DNA of 64,000 bases, taken from JAJPXI01 sp051867655. GTDB taxonomy: Bacteria > Bacillota > Clostridia > Oscillospirales > Oscillospiraceae. The notes beneath the pieces were generated by a model that was not told the origin of the DNA, made no database searches, and saw only the letters and a program-made list of their open reading frames with translations. Positions 1-7,258 of this stretch are shown here, in pieces; position 1 is the first letter of the stretch; every line of letters begins with the position of its first letter. Both the position numbers and the translations under genes were made by a program. The DNA is taken from contig JBJDYV010000020.1 in NCBI GenBank assembly GCA_051867655.1, positions 1 through 64,000 on the forward strand. The letters are read 5' to 3'.

Positions 1-1
1 C

Positions 2-427
2 AGCTGCAAGATGTGCGGCGACTGCGCGGTCAAGTATCAGCTGATCCAGCACCGCTTGCTGGAGCCCGCGGACAGCCAGCCCGACTTCACCCGCGGCACG
101 CTGGAGGGCGACATCGCCGCCTCTGACATCACTTTCTACCGCCTGCAGTGCGACAGCGAGGGAAATCTGCGCTCCTACATTGCGGAAGGGGAGGTCCTGC
201 CCGTGCCCACACGCTCCTTCGGCGGCATCGGCATTTTCGCCATCCCTGAAATGGGCCGGTTCTACCGCCATGTGCTCTTACAGAAGCGCTATCCCCACCA
301 CGGGGCCGTGGCCTTCGCCCACTGCGGCAAGGCCCTGTACGAGGTGTTCAAGTATTTCGGCGTGACGGACATCGCCTATAACCAGCCCAAGAGCCTGCCC
401 TACCCCACGGAAAATCCCTTCGCATAA
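2..427 (+). CDS. Sugar isomerase, L-fucose/L-arabinose isomerase family, C-terminal part (cut by window start)
   Basis: The reading frame is open to the left edge, so only the last 141 codons are present. The visible part matches the C-terminal domain of FucI-type aldose-ketose isomerases: a Gly-rich strand (FGGIGIFAIPEMGRFYRHVLL) precedes HHGAVAFAHCGKALYEVFKYFGV and a short tail. These are Mn-dependent cytosolic enzymes that isomerise L-fucose or L-arabinose. The next two genes are an FGGY kinase (1-nt gap) and AraD, so the inferred reaction is L-arabinose to L-ribulose rather than fucose to fuculose. The family call is firm; the substrate is inferred from neighbours. Confidence 0.8.
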   Translation, partial: SCKMCGDCAVKYQLIQHRLLEPADSQPDFTRGTLEGDIAASDITFYRLQCDSEGNLRSYIAEGEVLPVPTRSFGGIGIFAIPEMGRFYRHVLLQKRYPHHGAVAFAHCGKALYEVFKYFGVTDIAYNQPKSLPYPTENPFA

Positions 428-428
428 G

Positions 429-1958
429 ATGGACAGAGCATATTTGGGGGTGGAGTTGGGCTCCACCCGCATCAAGGCGGTCGCCATCGACGAACGGTAT
501 GCCCCCGTCTCCTCCGGGGACTACACCTGGAAAAGCACCTATGAAAACGGCGTCTGGACCTATTCTCTGAACGAGGTCTGGAAGGGCCTGAAAGCCGCCC
601 TGGGGCAGGTGGAGGGCCGGGAGAAGATCGCGGCCATGGGCGTTTCCGCCATGATGCACGGCTATCTGGCCTTCGACAGGAACTGGAACCTTCTGGTGCC
701 CTTCCGCACCTGGCAGAACACCTGCACCGGCCCGGCGGCGAAAGAACTGACCGCCCTGTTCGGCTTCAACATCCCCCAGCGGTGGAGCATCGCCCACCTG
801 TATCAGGCCATCCTGAACGGGGAAAAGCACGTGGCCCAAATCGCCCACATTACGACGCTGGCGGGGTATGTGCATTTCATGCTGACCGGGGTCAACGCCC
901 TCGGCGTGGGCGAGGCCTCCGGCATGTTCCCCATCGACAGCGGAAAGCTGTGCTACAACGAGAGAATGCTGGAACAATTCGATGCTTTGGTGTCCGACCG
1001 TAATCTTCCCTGGAAGCTGCGCGGCATCCTGCCCGGCGTGCTGACAGCGGGGGAGGACGCGGGCGCGCTGACCCGGCGGGGAAGTGACCTGTTGGACGGC
1101 CTGCTCCCGCCCGGCATCCCCTTCGCTCCCGCGGAGGGGGACGCGGGCACCGGCATGACGGCCACCAATTCCGTGGCCCCCCGGACGGGCAACGTGTCCG
1201 CGGGCACGTCCATCTTTTCTATGGTGGTGCTGGAGCGGCCGCTGGAAAAGGTCTACGAGGAGATCGACCTGGTTACCACACCGACGGGAAAGCCGGTGGC
1301 CATGGTCCACTGCAACAACTGCACCTCCGATTCTAACGCCTGGGCGGGCGTTCTGGGGGAGGCGGCCGCGCTGTTCGGCGGGGCACCGTCGGTGGGAGAG
1401 CTATATACCAAACTCTATGAAAAGAGCCTGGAGGGCGACCCGGACTGCGGCGGCGTGCTGGTGTGCAGCTACCTGTCCGGCGAGGGCGTGACCCACCTGG
1501 ACGCAGGACGGCCTTTGGTGGCCCGCGGGCCGGACAGCGCCTTCAGTCTGGCAAACTTCTTCCGCGCCATGCTCTATTCCTCCCTGGCGACTTTGAAGAT
1601 CGGCATGGACCTTCTGGCCGGGGAGAAGGTGACCATCGACTCCCTGACCGGACACGGCGGCCTGTTCAAGACCCCGGTGGTGGGGCAGAAGTATCTGGCC
1701 GCCGCCTGCAATGCCCCGGTCTGCTGCATGGAGACGGCGGGCGAGGGCGGCCCCTACGGCATGGCTCTGCTGGCTGCCTACCGGGCTGACCGGGCGCCGG
1801 GCGAATCCCTGGAGGACTATCTGAGTGGCCGGGTCTTCGCGGGGGTGTCCGGCACGACGGTGGAGCCGGACGGGCGGGACGTGGCCGGGTTCAGCGCCTG
1901 GCTGGAGCGCTACAAGGCCATGCTGGAGGTGGAACGCCGGGCCGTCGAAGTGCTTTGA
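429..1958 (+). CDS. FGGY-family carbohydrate kinase, probable L-ribulokinase
   Basis: This 509-residue cytosolic sugar kinase has the ASKHA fold. The N-terminal phosphate-1 motif (GVELGSTRIKAVAID) lies at residues 6-20, a GTSIFSMVVLE strand near 258-268, and the adenosine motif GHGGLFKTPVVGQKY near 407-421. The ATG lies 1 nt after the isomerase stop with no separate strong Shine-Dalgarno, which suggests translational coupling. The length suits xylulokinases and ribulokinases. Placed between an isomerase and AraD it would phosphorylate L-ribulose to L-ribulose 5-phosphate. It is not a close AraB or FucK by eye, so the substrate is inferred from context only. Confidence 0.8.
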   Translation: MDRAYLGVELGSTRIKAVAIDERYAPVSSGDYTWKSTYENGVWTYSLNEVWKGLKAALGQVEGREKIAAMGVSAMMHGYLAFDRNWNLLVPFRTWQNTCTGPAAKELTALFGFNIPQRWSIAHLYQAILNGEKHVAQIAHITTLAGYVHFMLTGVNALGVGEASGMFPIDSGKLCYNERMLEQFDALVSDRNLPWKLRGILPGVLTAGEDAGALTRRGSDLLDGLLPPGIPFAPAEGDAGTGMTATNSVAPRTGNVSAGTSIFSMVVLERPLEKVYEEIDLVTTPTGKPVAMVHCNNCTSDSNAWAGVLGEAAALFGGAPSVGELYTKLYEKSLEGDPDCGGVLVCSYLSGEGVTHLDAGRPLVARGPDSAFSLANFFRAMLYSSLATLKIGMDLLAGEKVTIDSLTGHGGLFKTPVVGQKYLAAACNAPVCCMETAGEGGPYGMALLAAYRADRAPGESLEDYLSGRVFAGVSGTTVEPDGRDVAGFSAWLERYKAMLEVERRAVEVL

Positions 1959-1969
1959 GGAGGATGAAT

Positions 1970-2659
1970 ATGCTGGAACAACTGAAAAAGCAGGTTTGTG
2001 AAGCAAATCTCCTGCTGCCGAAGTACGGACTGGTCACGTTCACCTGGGGCAATGTGTCCGCCCTGGACCGGGAGACCGGGCTGATCGTCATCAAGCCCAG
2101 CGGCGTGGAGTATGACCGCATGACCGCGGACGATATGGTAGTGGTCGATCTGGACGGAACCGTGGTGGAGGGACATTACAAGCCCTCCTCCGACACACCC
2201 ACCCACGCGGCGCTGTACCGGGCCTTCCCGGATCTGGGCGGCATTGTCCACACCCATTCCCGGTGGGCGACCTCCTTTGCCCAGGCGGGCAGGGGCATCC
2301 CGCCCCTGGGGACCACCCACGGCGATTACTTCTACGGCGAGATCCCCTGCACCCGGCCCATGACGCCGGCGGAGATCGCGGGAGAGTACGAGAAAGAGAC
2401 CGGGAACGTCATCATTGAGACGTTTCAAGGTGCCGATCCCCTGACCGTCCCCGCGGTCCTGGTCCGCAGTCACGGACCGTTCACATGGGGCAGGGATGCC
2501 GGGGAGGCCGTCCACAACGCGGTGGTGCTGGAGGAAGTGGCGTTCATGGCCTGCCATGCGATCCAGCTTTGCCCTGAGACCGGCCCGATGCAGCGGGAGC
2601 TGCTGGATAAGCACTATCTGCGCAAGCATGGGAAGAGCGCATACTATGGCCAAGGATGA
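1970..2659 (+). CDS. araD: L-ribulose-5-phosphate 4-epimerase
   Basis: Class II aldolase/epimerase fold of 229 residues. It converts L-ribulose 5-phosphate to D-xylulose 5-phosphate, the last step of L-arabinose entry into the pentose phosphate pathway. Signature segments include WGNVSALDRETGLIVIKPSG, SSDTPTHAALYRAFP, the metal ligands in GIVHTHSRWAT, GTTHGDYFYGEIPCTRP, and the C-terminal KHYLRKHGKSAYYGQ typical of AraD rather than FucA. The start was chosen at the second in-frame ATG, 6 nt after GGAGG at 1959-1963; an ATG at 1964 would sit too close to that site. It is the last gene of the operon and runs into the terminator at 2672. Confidence 0.9.
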   Translation: MLEQLKKQVCEANLLLPKYGLVTFTWGNVSALDRETGLIVIKPSGVEYDRMTADDMVVVDLDGTVVEGHYKPSSDTPTHAALYRAFPDLGGIVHTHSRWATSFAQAGRGIPPLGTTHGDYFYGEIPCTRPMTPAEIAGEYEKETGNVIIETFQGADPLTVPAVLVRSHGPFTWGRDAGEAVHNAVVLEEVAFMACHAIQLCPETGPMQRELLDKHYLRKHGKSAYYGQG

Positions 2660-2671
2660 GATCCTTTGCCC

Positions 2672-2721
2672 GATAAAACAAGGACACGGTGCAAAAACCT
2701 GCACCGTGTCCTTGTTTTATC
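2672..2721. terminator. Bidirectional intrinsic terminator between araD and the nitrogenase-like gene
   Basis: Perfect inverted repeat with 22-bp arms at 2672-2693 and 2700-2721 and a 6-nt loop. The arms begin with an A-rich stretch and end in TTGTTTTATC. It lies between two convergent genes and can serve both. Confidence 0.9.
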
Positions 2722-2730
2722 AATGAACGC

Positions 2731-3975
2731 TTATATGTTCTGCTCCAGCCAGTTGTCCAGATTGCTCCCCAGCAGCGAAACCCCTTCCGTCTTGGTATAG
2801 AGGTTCAGGGCCCTGTGGGGAAGGTCGATCCACCGGCAGCTGTCCTGCAGCAGAGGGTGCAGCAGGGGATCGGCCACGATCAGACGGTATTTTCCGGAGT
2901 TCAGCAGCTCTCTGGCGTCGGCCTCTCCCTTGATCTTGCGGTCCCCACTGCGGGCGTAAGCCTTGTCCAGAAGGAAGAAGGTCGCCACATCCGCGCCCTT
3001 GACGATACCCTTGCGCTCCAGCGCGTCCCGGATGGCATTGGCCGTAAACTGTTCGCCGATGATCAGGGCTTCCGCCTCGGTCTGCCCGCTATCTTCCGGC
3101 TGGCCGCCGCTTTCCAGCAGCTGCGCGAGACGCCCGCACTGTTCCAGGCCGAAGGGGGCGGCCGCCGCATAGGGTGTGCCGAATTCGGCCTGCAGATACC
3201 GCGCCGCGGCCAAACCGGACACCGTTGTGACCAGGTTGAACTGCGCTTTTCCCATGACCTCCAGCTGTGCGCTGGTCACGCTGCTGCCGGGCTGTGCCAG
3301 AACCTGATAGCCCTGGCGGAGGGCCCAGTCCCGGACTCCGCTGACGTCTTCCGCCGCCCAGTCCAAAGCGGTGGCACCCAGAATGTTGATGGCCCCGGGC
3401 GTTTTTTCCGCCGGTTCCGCCAGCAGCTTTGCCAGGGCTTCGGTGGTCTTGGAAATTCCCACATCGTAGGTCTTTTGGCCCGTCAGGTCCACGGCTGCCG
3501 CCGGGATCTGACTGTCCCGGGAGACGGTTTCGGCGATCTCGCTCAGATCGGTGCCGATCATCGCGCCGCAGGGCCCTGCGCTGAACAGAACGAAACGGGG
3601 ATCGCAGCGCATCTGCACCTCCCGGAACGCCTCCAGCAGGATCTCCCGGGTGCCGGTGGTCACATCCTGGGAGCTGGCGCCGGACACGGCGATCCTGGAC
3701 GCGCCGCCTTTTCCGCCGCCGCGTCCTCCGCGTCCGCCGCCGTAGCCGCCGCGACCGCCGAAGCCGCCGTCATAGCCGCCCCGTCCGCCGTATCTGCCGC
3801 TGCTGCCGTCAAAACCCATGCCCCGCCGTCCGCCGCCGCGTCCGCTGTGATTGCCGTCAAGCCGGAACTCTCCACTGTCGTCGATGACCGCGCAGCCGTC
3901 GCTGGCGTTGACGACCTCGATCAATCCGAAATTGTCGGACAGCAGGGGGGGCAGCGTCGTCCAAAGATTTTTCAT
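2731..3975 (-). CDS. Nitrogenase component 1-like protein with a Gly/Arg-rich insert
   Basis: 414 residues. After a short N-terminal strand (1-40) comes a segment at 41-92 that is almost only Gly and Arg with Tyr/Phe (GRGG, YGGRGGYDGGFGG), resembling RGG boxes. The rest matches the nitrogenase component 1/NifDKEN-like fold: a GASRIAVSGAS strand, FVLFSAGPCGAMIGTDLSEI around 128-147 (the usual Cys-hydrophobic-IGDD position), and Rossmann-type lobes to the end. The start is the ATG preceded by AAGGAGG, which overlaps the stop of the upstream gene (ATGA), so the two are coupled. No nifH-like reductase, nifB or molybdenum genes are nearby, so nitrogen fixation is not implied. The substrate is unknown; related folds act in tetrapyrrole reduction and cofactor assembly. 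Confidence 0.7.
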   Translation of the reverse strand: MKNLWTTLPPLLSDNFGLIEVVNASDGCAVIDDSGEFRLDGNHSGRGGGRRGMGFDGSSGRYGGRGGYDGGFGGRGGYGGGRGGRGGGKGGASRIAVSGASSQDVTTGTREILLEAFREVQMRCDPRFVLFSAGPCGAMIGTDLSEIAETVSRDSQIPAAAVDLTGQKTYDVGISKTTEALAKLLAEPAEKTPGAINILGATALDWAAEDVSGVRDWALRQGYQVLAQPGSSVTSAQLEVMGKAQFNLVTTVSGLAAARYLQAEFGTPYAAAAPFGLEQCGRLAQLLESGGQPEDSGQTEAEALIIGEQFTANAIRDALERKGIVKGADVATFFLLDKAYARSGDRKIKGEADARELLNSGKYRLIVADPLLHPLLQDSCRWIDLPHRALNLYTKTEGVSLLGSNLDNWLEQNI

Positions 3976-4436
3976 CCGCGTCCTCCTTCCTGTCCGTAAC
4001 CGACCAGATGGCACCCCGGATGGAACTCCACGGGGATGCCCATTTTTTCCGTCAGCTGCTGCGTCAGCAGCCCAAAATCCACGTTCAGCAGCTCCAGTTG
4101 GCAGCCGCCGAACAGGATCAGCTTCTTGACCGGGTAGATTCGCGCCACTTCCTCCGCCGCGTCTTCAATCTGAGTCAGGTAATCGCCGGTGATCCAGTCG
4201 ATCTCCTGCAGACAGAGAAAGCTCAGCTTGCCCTCCTGCTGCAGCTGCAGACGTTCGGTGCCTTTATGCCGGGTGCAGGAGTAGGAGCCGATGAACAAAA
4301 GATGGCTGCCGGGCTCCTGCACCAAAGCGCTGTATCCGGCGCCGTGCCCGCCGCGTTTTCCGCCGCCGGACCCGCCGCCTCTTTCGCGGCCCCATTCTCC
4401 GCCCCAGTCTCTGCCGGGACGTTGATCATAAAACAT
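3972..4436 (-). CDS. Short nitrogenase component 1-like subunit (N-terminal lobe only) with Gly-rich start
   Basis: 154 residues. Residues 7-34 are Gly/Arg/Trp-rich low complexity. The remainder resembles the first lobe of nitrogenase component 1 proteins: LLFIGSYSCTRHKGTERL (Cys54), FLCLQEIDWITGDYLTQIED (Cys75), KKLILFGGCQLELLNVDF (Cys112) and EFHPGCHLVGYG (Cys142). Family members usually run 400 or more residues, so this is a one-lobe protein. It overlaps the next gene by ATGA and has an AGGAGG site upstream. It probably forms a complex with the 414-residue partner. No frameshift is visible that would join the two, so the split looks genuine rather than a broken gene. Confidence 0.65.
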   Translation of the reverse strand: MFYDQRPGRDWGGEWGRERGGGSGGGKRGGHGAGYSALVQEPGSHLLFIGSYSCTRHKGTERLQLQQEGKLSFLCLQEIDWITGDYLTQIEDAAEEVARIYPVKKLILFGGCQLELLNVDFGLLTQQLTEKMGIPVEFHPGCHLVGYGQEGGRG

Positions 4437-4449
4437 AGAAAACCTCCTG

Positions 4450-5070
4450 TCAGCGGCGGCCGTGCCCGCGGCGGTCCTCAGTCCGGCCGCTGCGCTCTCC
4501 GCCGTAATTTCTTCCGTGCCCGGGGTGCTCGTCGCCGTGCCCGGGATGCTCGTCGCCGTGTCCGGGATGCTCGTCGCCGTGTCCGGAGCGCCTGCCGCCC
4601 GGCCTTTTCCACCCGGAACTGCAGCGCTCTTCCCAGTCGGCCAGGAGCTTGGAGAGCAGCTGCTTCAAAGTCTCCTGTTCCTCCTGGGTGAGGGCCTGGA
4701 ACGGATCGGAAAGGGCCTCATCCGGCTGCTCCAGGCTTTTTTGGCCCTCTTCCGTCAGTCTGACCCGCACCATACGGCGGTCATTCTCATCTTTTTTTCG
4801 TTCCACCAGGCCCTTGCGCTCCAGCTTCATCAACACTTCGCTCAGGGAAGCGGGGATGACACCCAGCGCCTCCGCCAGCTCCTTCTGGGTCACGTCGGGA
4901 TGCTGGGCAAGAAACGTCATGACATTGCCCTGCCCTCTGCGGCTGCCGCCGATCCGGTGGGCGAAATAATGGCCGCAGCGGTCCAGCAGATCGGCCAGGC
5001 TGCCGTTCTGTTCAGGCTCCGTGGGAGGACGGGTGTCACAGTCCCGGTGCTGTCTGTATGCTTCTCTCAT
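4450..5070 (-). CDS. MarR-family regulator with a His/Asp/Glu/Gly-rich C-terminal tail
   Basis: 206 residues. The winged helix-turn-helix lies at about 45-115: VTQKELAEALGVIPASLSEVL then KLERKGLVERKKDENDRRM, the usual MarR wing, and VRLTEEGQKSL. Residues 159-206 form a low-complexity tail with three exact copies of the heptad GHGDEHP, followed by Gly/Arg/His-rich sequence. Such His/Asp/Glu repeats commonly bind nickel, cobalt or zinc, so the tail could be a metal sensor or store; that is inference. It is first in the operon with the two nitrogenase-like genes (13-nt gap) and has AAGGAGG at its start. The promoter carries GGTACC palindromes, suggesting autoregulation. Confidence 0.85.
   Translation of the reverse strand: MREAYRQHRDCDTRPPTEPEQNGSLADLLDRCGHYFAHRIGGSRRGQGNVMTFLAQHPDVTQKELAEALGVIPASLSEVLMKLERKGLVERKKDENDRRMVRVRLTEEGQKSLEQPDEALSDPFQALTQEEQETLKQLLSKLLADWEERCSSGWKRPGGRRSGHGDEHPGHGDEHPGHGDEHPGHGRNYGGERSGRTEDRRGHGRR
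4516..4578. repeat. Three tandem 21-bp repeats coding for the heptad in the MarR tail
   Basis: Units at 4516-4536, 4537-4557 and 4558-4578 differ by one or two bases (consensus GTGCCCGGGATGCTCGTCGCC on the + strand, read on the minus strand as GHGDEHP). A fourth, degraded unit begins at 4579. In-frame multiples of 21 would let copy number vary without breaking the gene. Confidence 0.9.
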
Positions 5071-5096
5071 CAGGCAAACCTCCTTAAAATTTTTAT

Positions 5097-5132
5097 TATG
5101 GTACCATACAAATTAAAAAATGTCAAGGTACC
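5097..5132 (-). promoter_or_regulatory. marR operon promoter with two GGTACC operator cores
   Basis: On the minus strand TTGACA (5121-5126) and TACCAT (5098-5103) are separated by 17 bp. The -10 lies inside a perfect 12-bp palindrome TATGGTACCATA (5097-5108), and a second GGTACC core sits at 5127-5132 just upstream of the -35. Two sites 27 bp apart bracketing the promoter suit repression by the MarR protein encoded downstream. Confidence 0.6.
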
Positions 5133-5190
5133 AAAATAATTTTGGCAATAAAAAAGTAACTCCACTGAAGAGAAAAATATTTTGGCAAAA

Positions 5191-5233
5191 TGCAACATAT
5201 GTTACACGGCTGAATTTCGGAATGTTGTATGAT
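5191..5233 (+). promoter_or_regulatory. Activator-type promoter with a Crp/Fnr-like dyad for the ferredoxin operon
   Basis: A dyad TGCAACATATGTTACA occupies 5191-5206 (inner 10 bp perfectly symmetric). A -10 TATGAT lies at 5228-5233 with no good -35 at the normal distance. If transcription starts near 5240 the dyad is centred close to -41.5, the class II position for Crp/Fnr activators. A Crp-family gene sits at the other end of this locus (8847-9494). Confidence 0.5.
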
Positions 5234-5290
5234 CTGTACAGCAATGAGCGGAGGGCCGCTTTCAATCCGTCATGTAAGGAGGAAAATAGA

Positions 5291-5530
5291 GTGCCGCCTG
5301 TAATCAACCGAAAGAAATGTGTCAAGTGTGGCCATTGCGTGCAGATCTGTCCCTTGAACGTGCTGTATCAGGCCGGACCGGCGGAGGAGGTCACGGTGCG
5401 CTACCCGGATGAGTGCTGGCATTGCCGGGCCTGTGTCATCGAGTGCGGGAGCGGGGCGGTGACCATGCGGTATCCCCTGTCGCACATGGTCCTGCACTAT
5501 CCCAAAAACGGGGGAGGTGAAAAAGCATGA
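5291..5530 (+). CDS. Two-cluster 4Fe-4S ferredoxin, AprB-like electron-transfer subunit
   Basis: 79 residues. Two clusters are encoded by CVKCGHCVQICP (first CxxCxxCxxxC) and CWHCRACVIECGSG (second), followed by a short tail that resembles the first half of adenylylsulfate reductase beta. The start is the GTG at 5291, which has AAGGAGG 7 nt upstream; the longer open frame upstream contains the promoter and is not coding. Its stop overlaps the flavoprotein start by ATGA. It probably passes electrons to or from that flavoprotein in the cytoplasm. Confidence 0.85.
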   Translation: MPPVINRKKCVKCGHCVQICPLNVLYQAGPAEEVTVRYPDECWHCRACVIECGSGAVTMRYPLSHMVLHYPKNGGGEKA

Positions 5531-7209
5531 GACCTTTAGAGATCCAAAAAGAGATCATCCGTGCGGACGTTCTGGTGGTCGGCGGGGGCGTCGGCGGCAT
5601 GCAGGCCGCCATTTCGGCCGCGGAGGCCGGCGCGGCGGTCGTGATCGCGGAAAAGGCGGATACCAGGCGCTCCGGGAATGGAAATACCGGAAATGATCAC
5701 TTTGCCTGCTATATGCCGTCCGTCCACGGCGACGATTTCGAGCGGGTCATCGCCGAGACCCAGGACACCCAGATCGGCTCCAACTGCGACGGCCGGCTGC
5801 TGCGCACCATGCTGCTGCGTTCGGAAGATGTCATCCACAAGTGGGAGTCCTATGGAATTCCCATGAAGCCGTTCGGTACATACATCTTCGAAGGTCACAC
5901 GATCCCCGGCCGGCAGCGGTACCATTTGAAGTACGACGGACGGGAGCAGAAGCCGATCCTGACCTCCGTGGCCCGGAAAATGGGTGTGCGGATCTGCAAC
6001 CACGTGACGGTGACGGAGCTTTTGACCGGCCCGGATGGGCAGGTCACGGGCGCCATCGGCATCGATACGCAGGAAGAAGTCCCGGAAATGGTGGTTTTCC
6101 AGGCCAAGGCGGTGATCATGACTGCCGGCGGCGCGGATGCGCGCCTGTTCCCCAACGGTACGCCCGCTTATATGTTCAATGTGACTCACTGTCCCGCCAA
6201 TGCGTGCGCAGCAGCGATCGCGTATCGTGCGGGGGCCCGGCTGAGCAACTGCGACCTGCTGGGCCGTCATGCCAGCCCCCGTTATTTCGAACGCGCCGGA
6301 AAAGCCACATGGCTGGGCTTGATCGCGGGTTTGGATGGAAAGCCGGTCGGTGAGTTTGCGGACAAGCCCACCCGGGAGTACGGCGATCCGCTGATGAATA
6401 TCTGGCCCGGCGTGTTCCAGACGCGCATGAAGGACGGCAGCGGTCCCACCTATATGGACTGCACCGATATGACCGAGGAAGACCTGAAGTATATGGAGTA
6501 CTGCTTCGGGACCGAAGGCCTGACCTCCCTGACGGATTACTTTGAGCAGAAGAACATTTCCCTGAAGGAGAGCATGATCGAGTTCGGCTCCACGGGGCTG
6601 CGCCTGGCCCGGGGCGGGATCGAGATCGACAGCAAGGCCCGGGCCAGTATTCCCGGATTGTACGCCTCCGGCAACATCGTCGGCAATGCCAGCGGAGGTA
6701 TCACCTGCGCGGCTGTATTCGGGGCCATCGCCGGTGAAAACGCGGCCGAATATGCCCGGGAAACGCCCTTTGCCGCTGTGGAGGACCATCCGCTGATCCG
6801 CGCGCGGCAGGAGCTCTATGAGACGTTTCTCAACCGGGAAAACGGCGCCCATTGGAAGGAAGCCAACGCCGCGCTTGCCCAGATCATGCAGGATTATCTG
6901 GGTACAGACATGAAATCCGGCACCATGATGACCGCCGGCCTGACGTATCTGCGCCAGCTGCGGGAAATGGCGCTGGAAGAACTGCAGGCAGACAACGCCC
7001 ATGAACTGATGCGCCTGGTGGAGGTCCTCGACATGATGGATATGGGAGAAGCCTCCTTCCAATGTGTGATGGAACGCCGGGAGACCCGCGCGGCCCACAA
7101 GCGCAGCGACTACAAGTATACGAACCCGCTGCTGGCGGGCTGTATGGAGACCATTGAAAAGAAAAACGGTGAGGTGATTGTTAACTTCCGAAAAATTTGG
7201 CGCAAGTGA
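5527..7209 (+). CDS. FAD-dependent oxidoreductase, fumarate reductase/AprA-like flavoprotein
   Basis: 560 residues with no signal peptide. The FAD-binding Rossmann motif is ADVLVVGGGVGGMQAAISAAE near 13-33, followed by the RRSGNGNTGNDHF segment where succinate dehydrogenase/fumarate reductase flavoproteins have their Ser/Thr-Gly loop. The second FAD-contact block is IPGLYASGNIVGNASGGITCAAVFGAIAGENA around 378-409. The C-terminal helical domain resembles AprA/FrdA. Coupled to the upstream ferredoxin and followed after 49 nt by an anion carrier, it probably reduces or dehydrogenates an imported acid. It is a more distant relative of the two flavoproteins at 45548 and 49381. The substrate is unknown. 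Confidence 0.85.
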   Translation: MRPLEIQKEIIRADVLVVGGGVGGMQAAISAAEAGAAVVIAEKADTRRSGNGNTGNDHFACYMPSVHGDDFERVIAETQDTQIGSNCDGRLLRTMLLRSEDVIHKWESYGIPMKPFGTYIFEGHTIPGRQRYHLKYDGREQKPILTSVARKMGVRICNHVTVTELLTGPDGQVTGAIGIDTQEEVPEMVVFQAKAVIMTAGGADARLFPNGTPAYMFNVTHCPANACAAAIAYRAGARLSNCDLLGRHASPRYFERAGKATWLGLIAGLDGKPVGEFADKPTREYGDPLMNIWPGVFQTRMKDGSGPTYMDCTDMTEEDLKYMEYCFGTEGLTSLTDYFEQKNISLKESMIEFGSTGLRLARGGIEIDSKARASIPGLYASGNIVGNASGGITCAAVFGAIAGENAAEYARETPFAAVEDHPLIRARQELYETFLNRENGAHWKEANAALAQIMQDYLGTDMKSGTMMTAGLTYLRQLREMALEELQADNAHELMRLVEVLDMMDMGEASFQCVMERRETRAAHKRSDYKYTNPLLAGCMETIEKKNGEVIVNFRKIWRK

Positions 7210-7258
7210 GGGGAAAACGGTGCACAGAGGACACGAAAACAAATAGGGAGGATAAGAA

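Noticed and set aside
2731..4436. Nitrogen fixation genes
   Set aside because: Only component-1-like folds are present, one of a single lobe; no nifH, nifB or cofactor genes, and the cluster-ligand pattern is not that of NifDK.
4516..4578. CRISPR or other spacer-repeat array
   Set aside because: Units are directly abutting, coding in frame and without spacers.
5120..5290. N-terminal extension of the ferredoxin reading frame
   Set aside because: It runs through promoter elements and contains no ferredoxin-like sequence; the GTG at 5291 has an ideal AAGGAGG.
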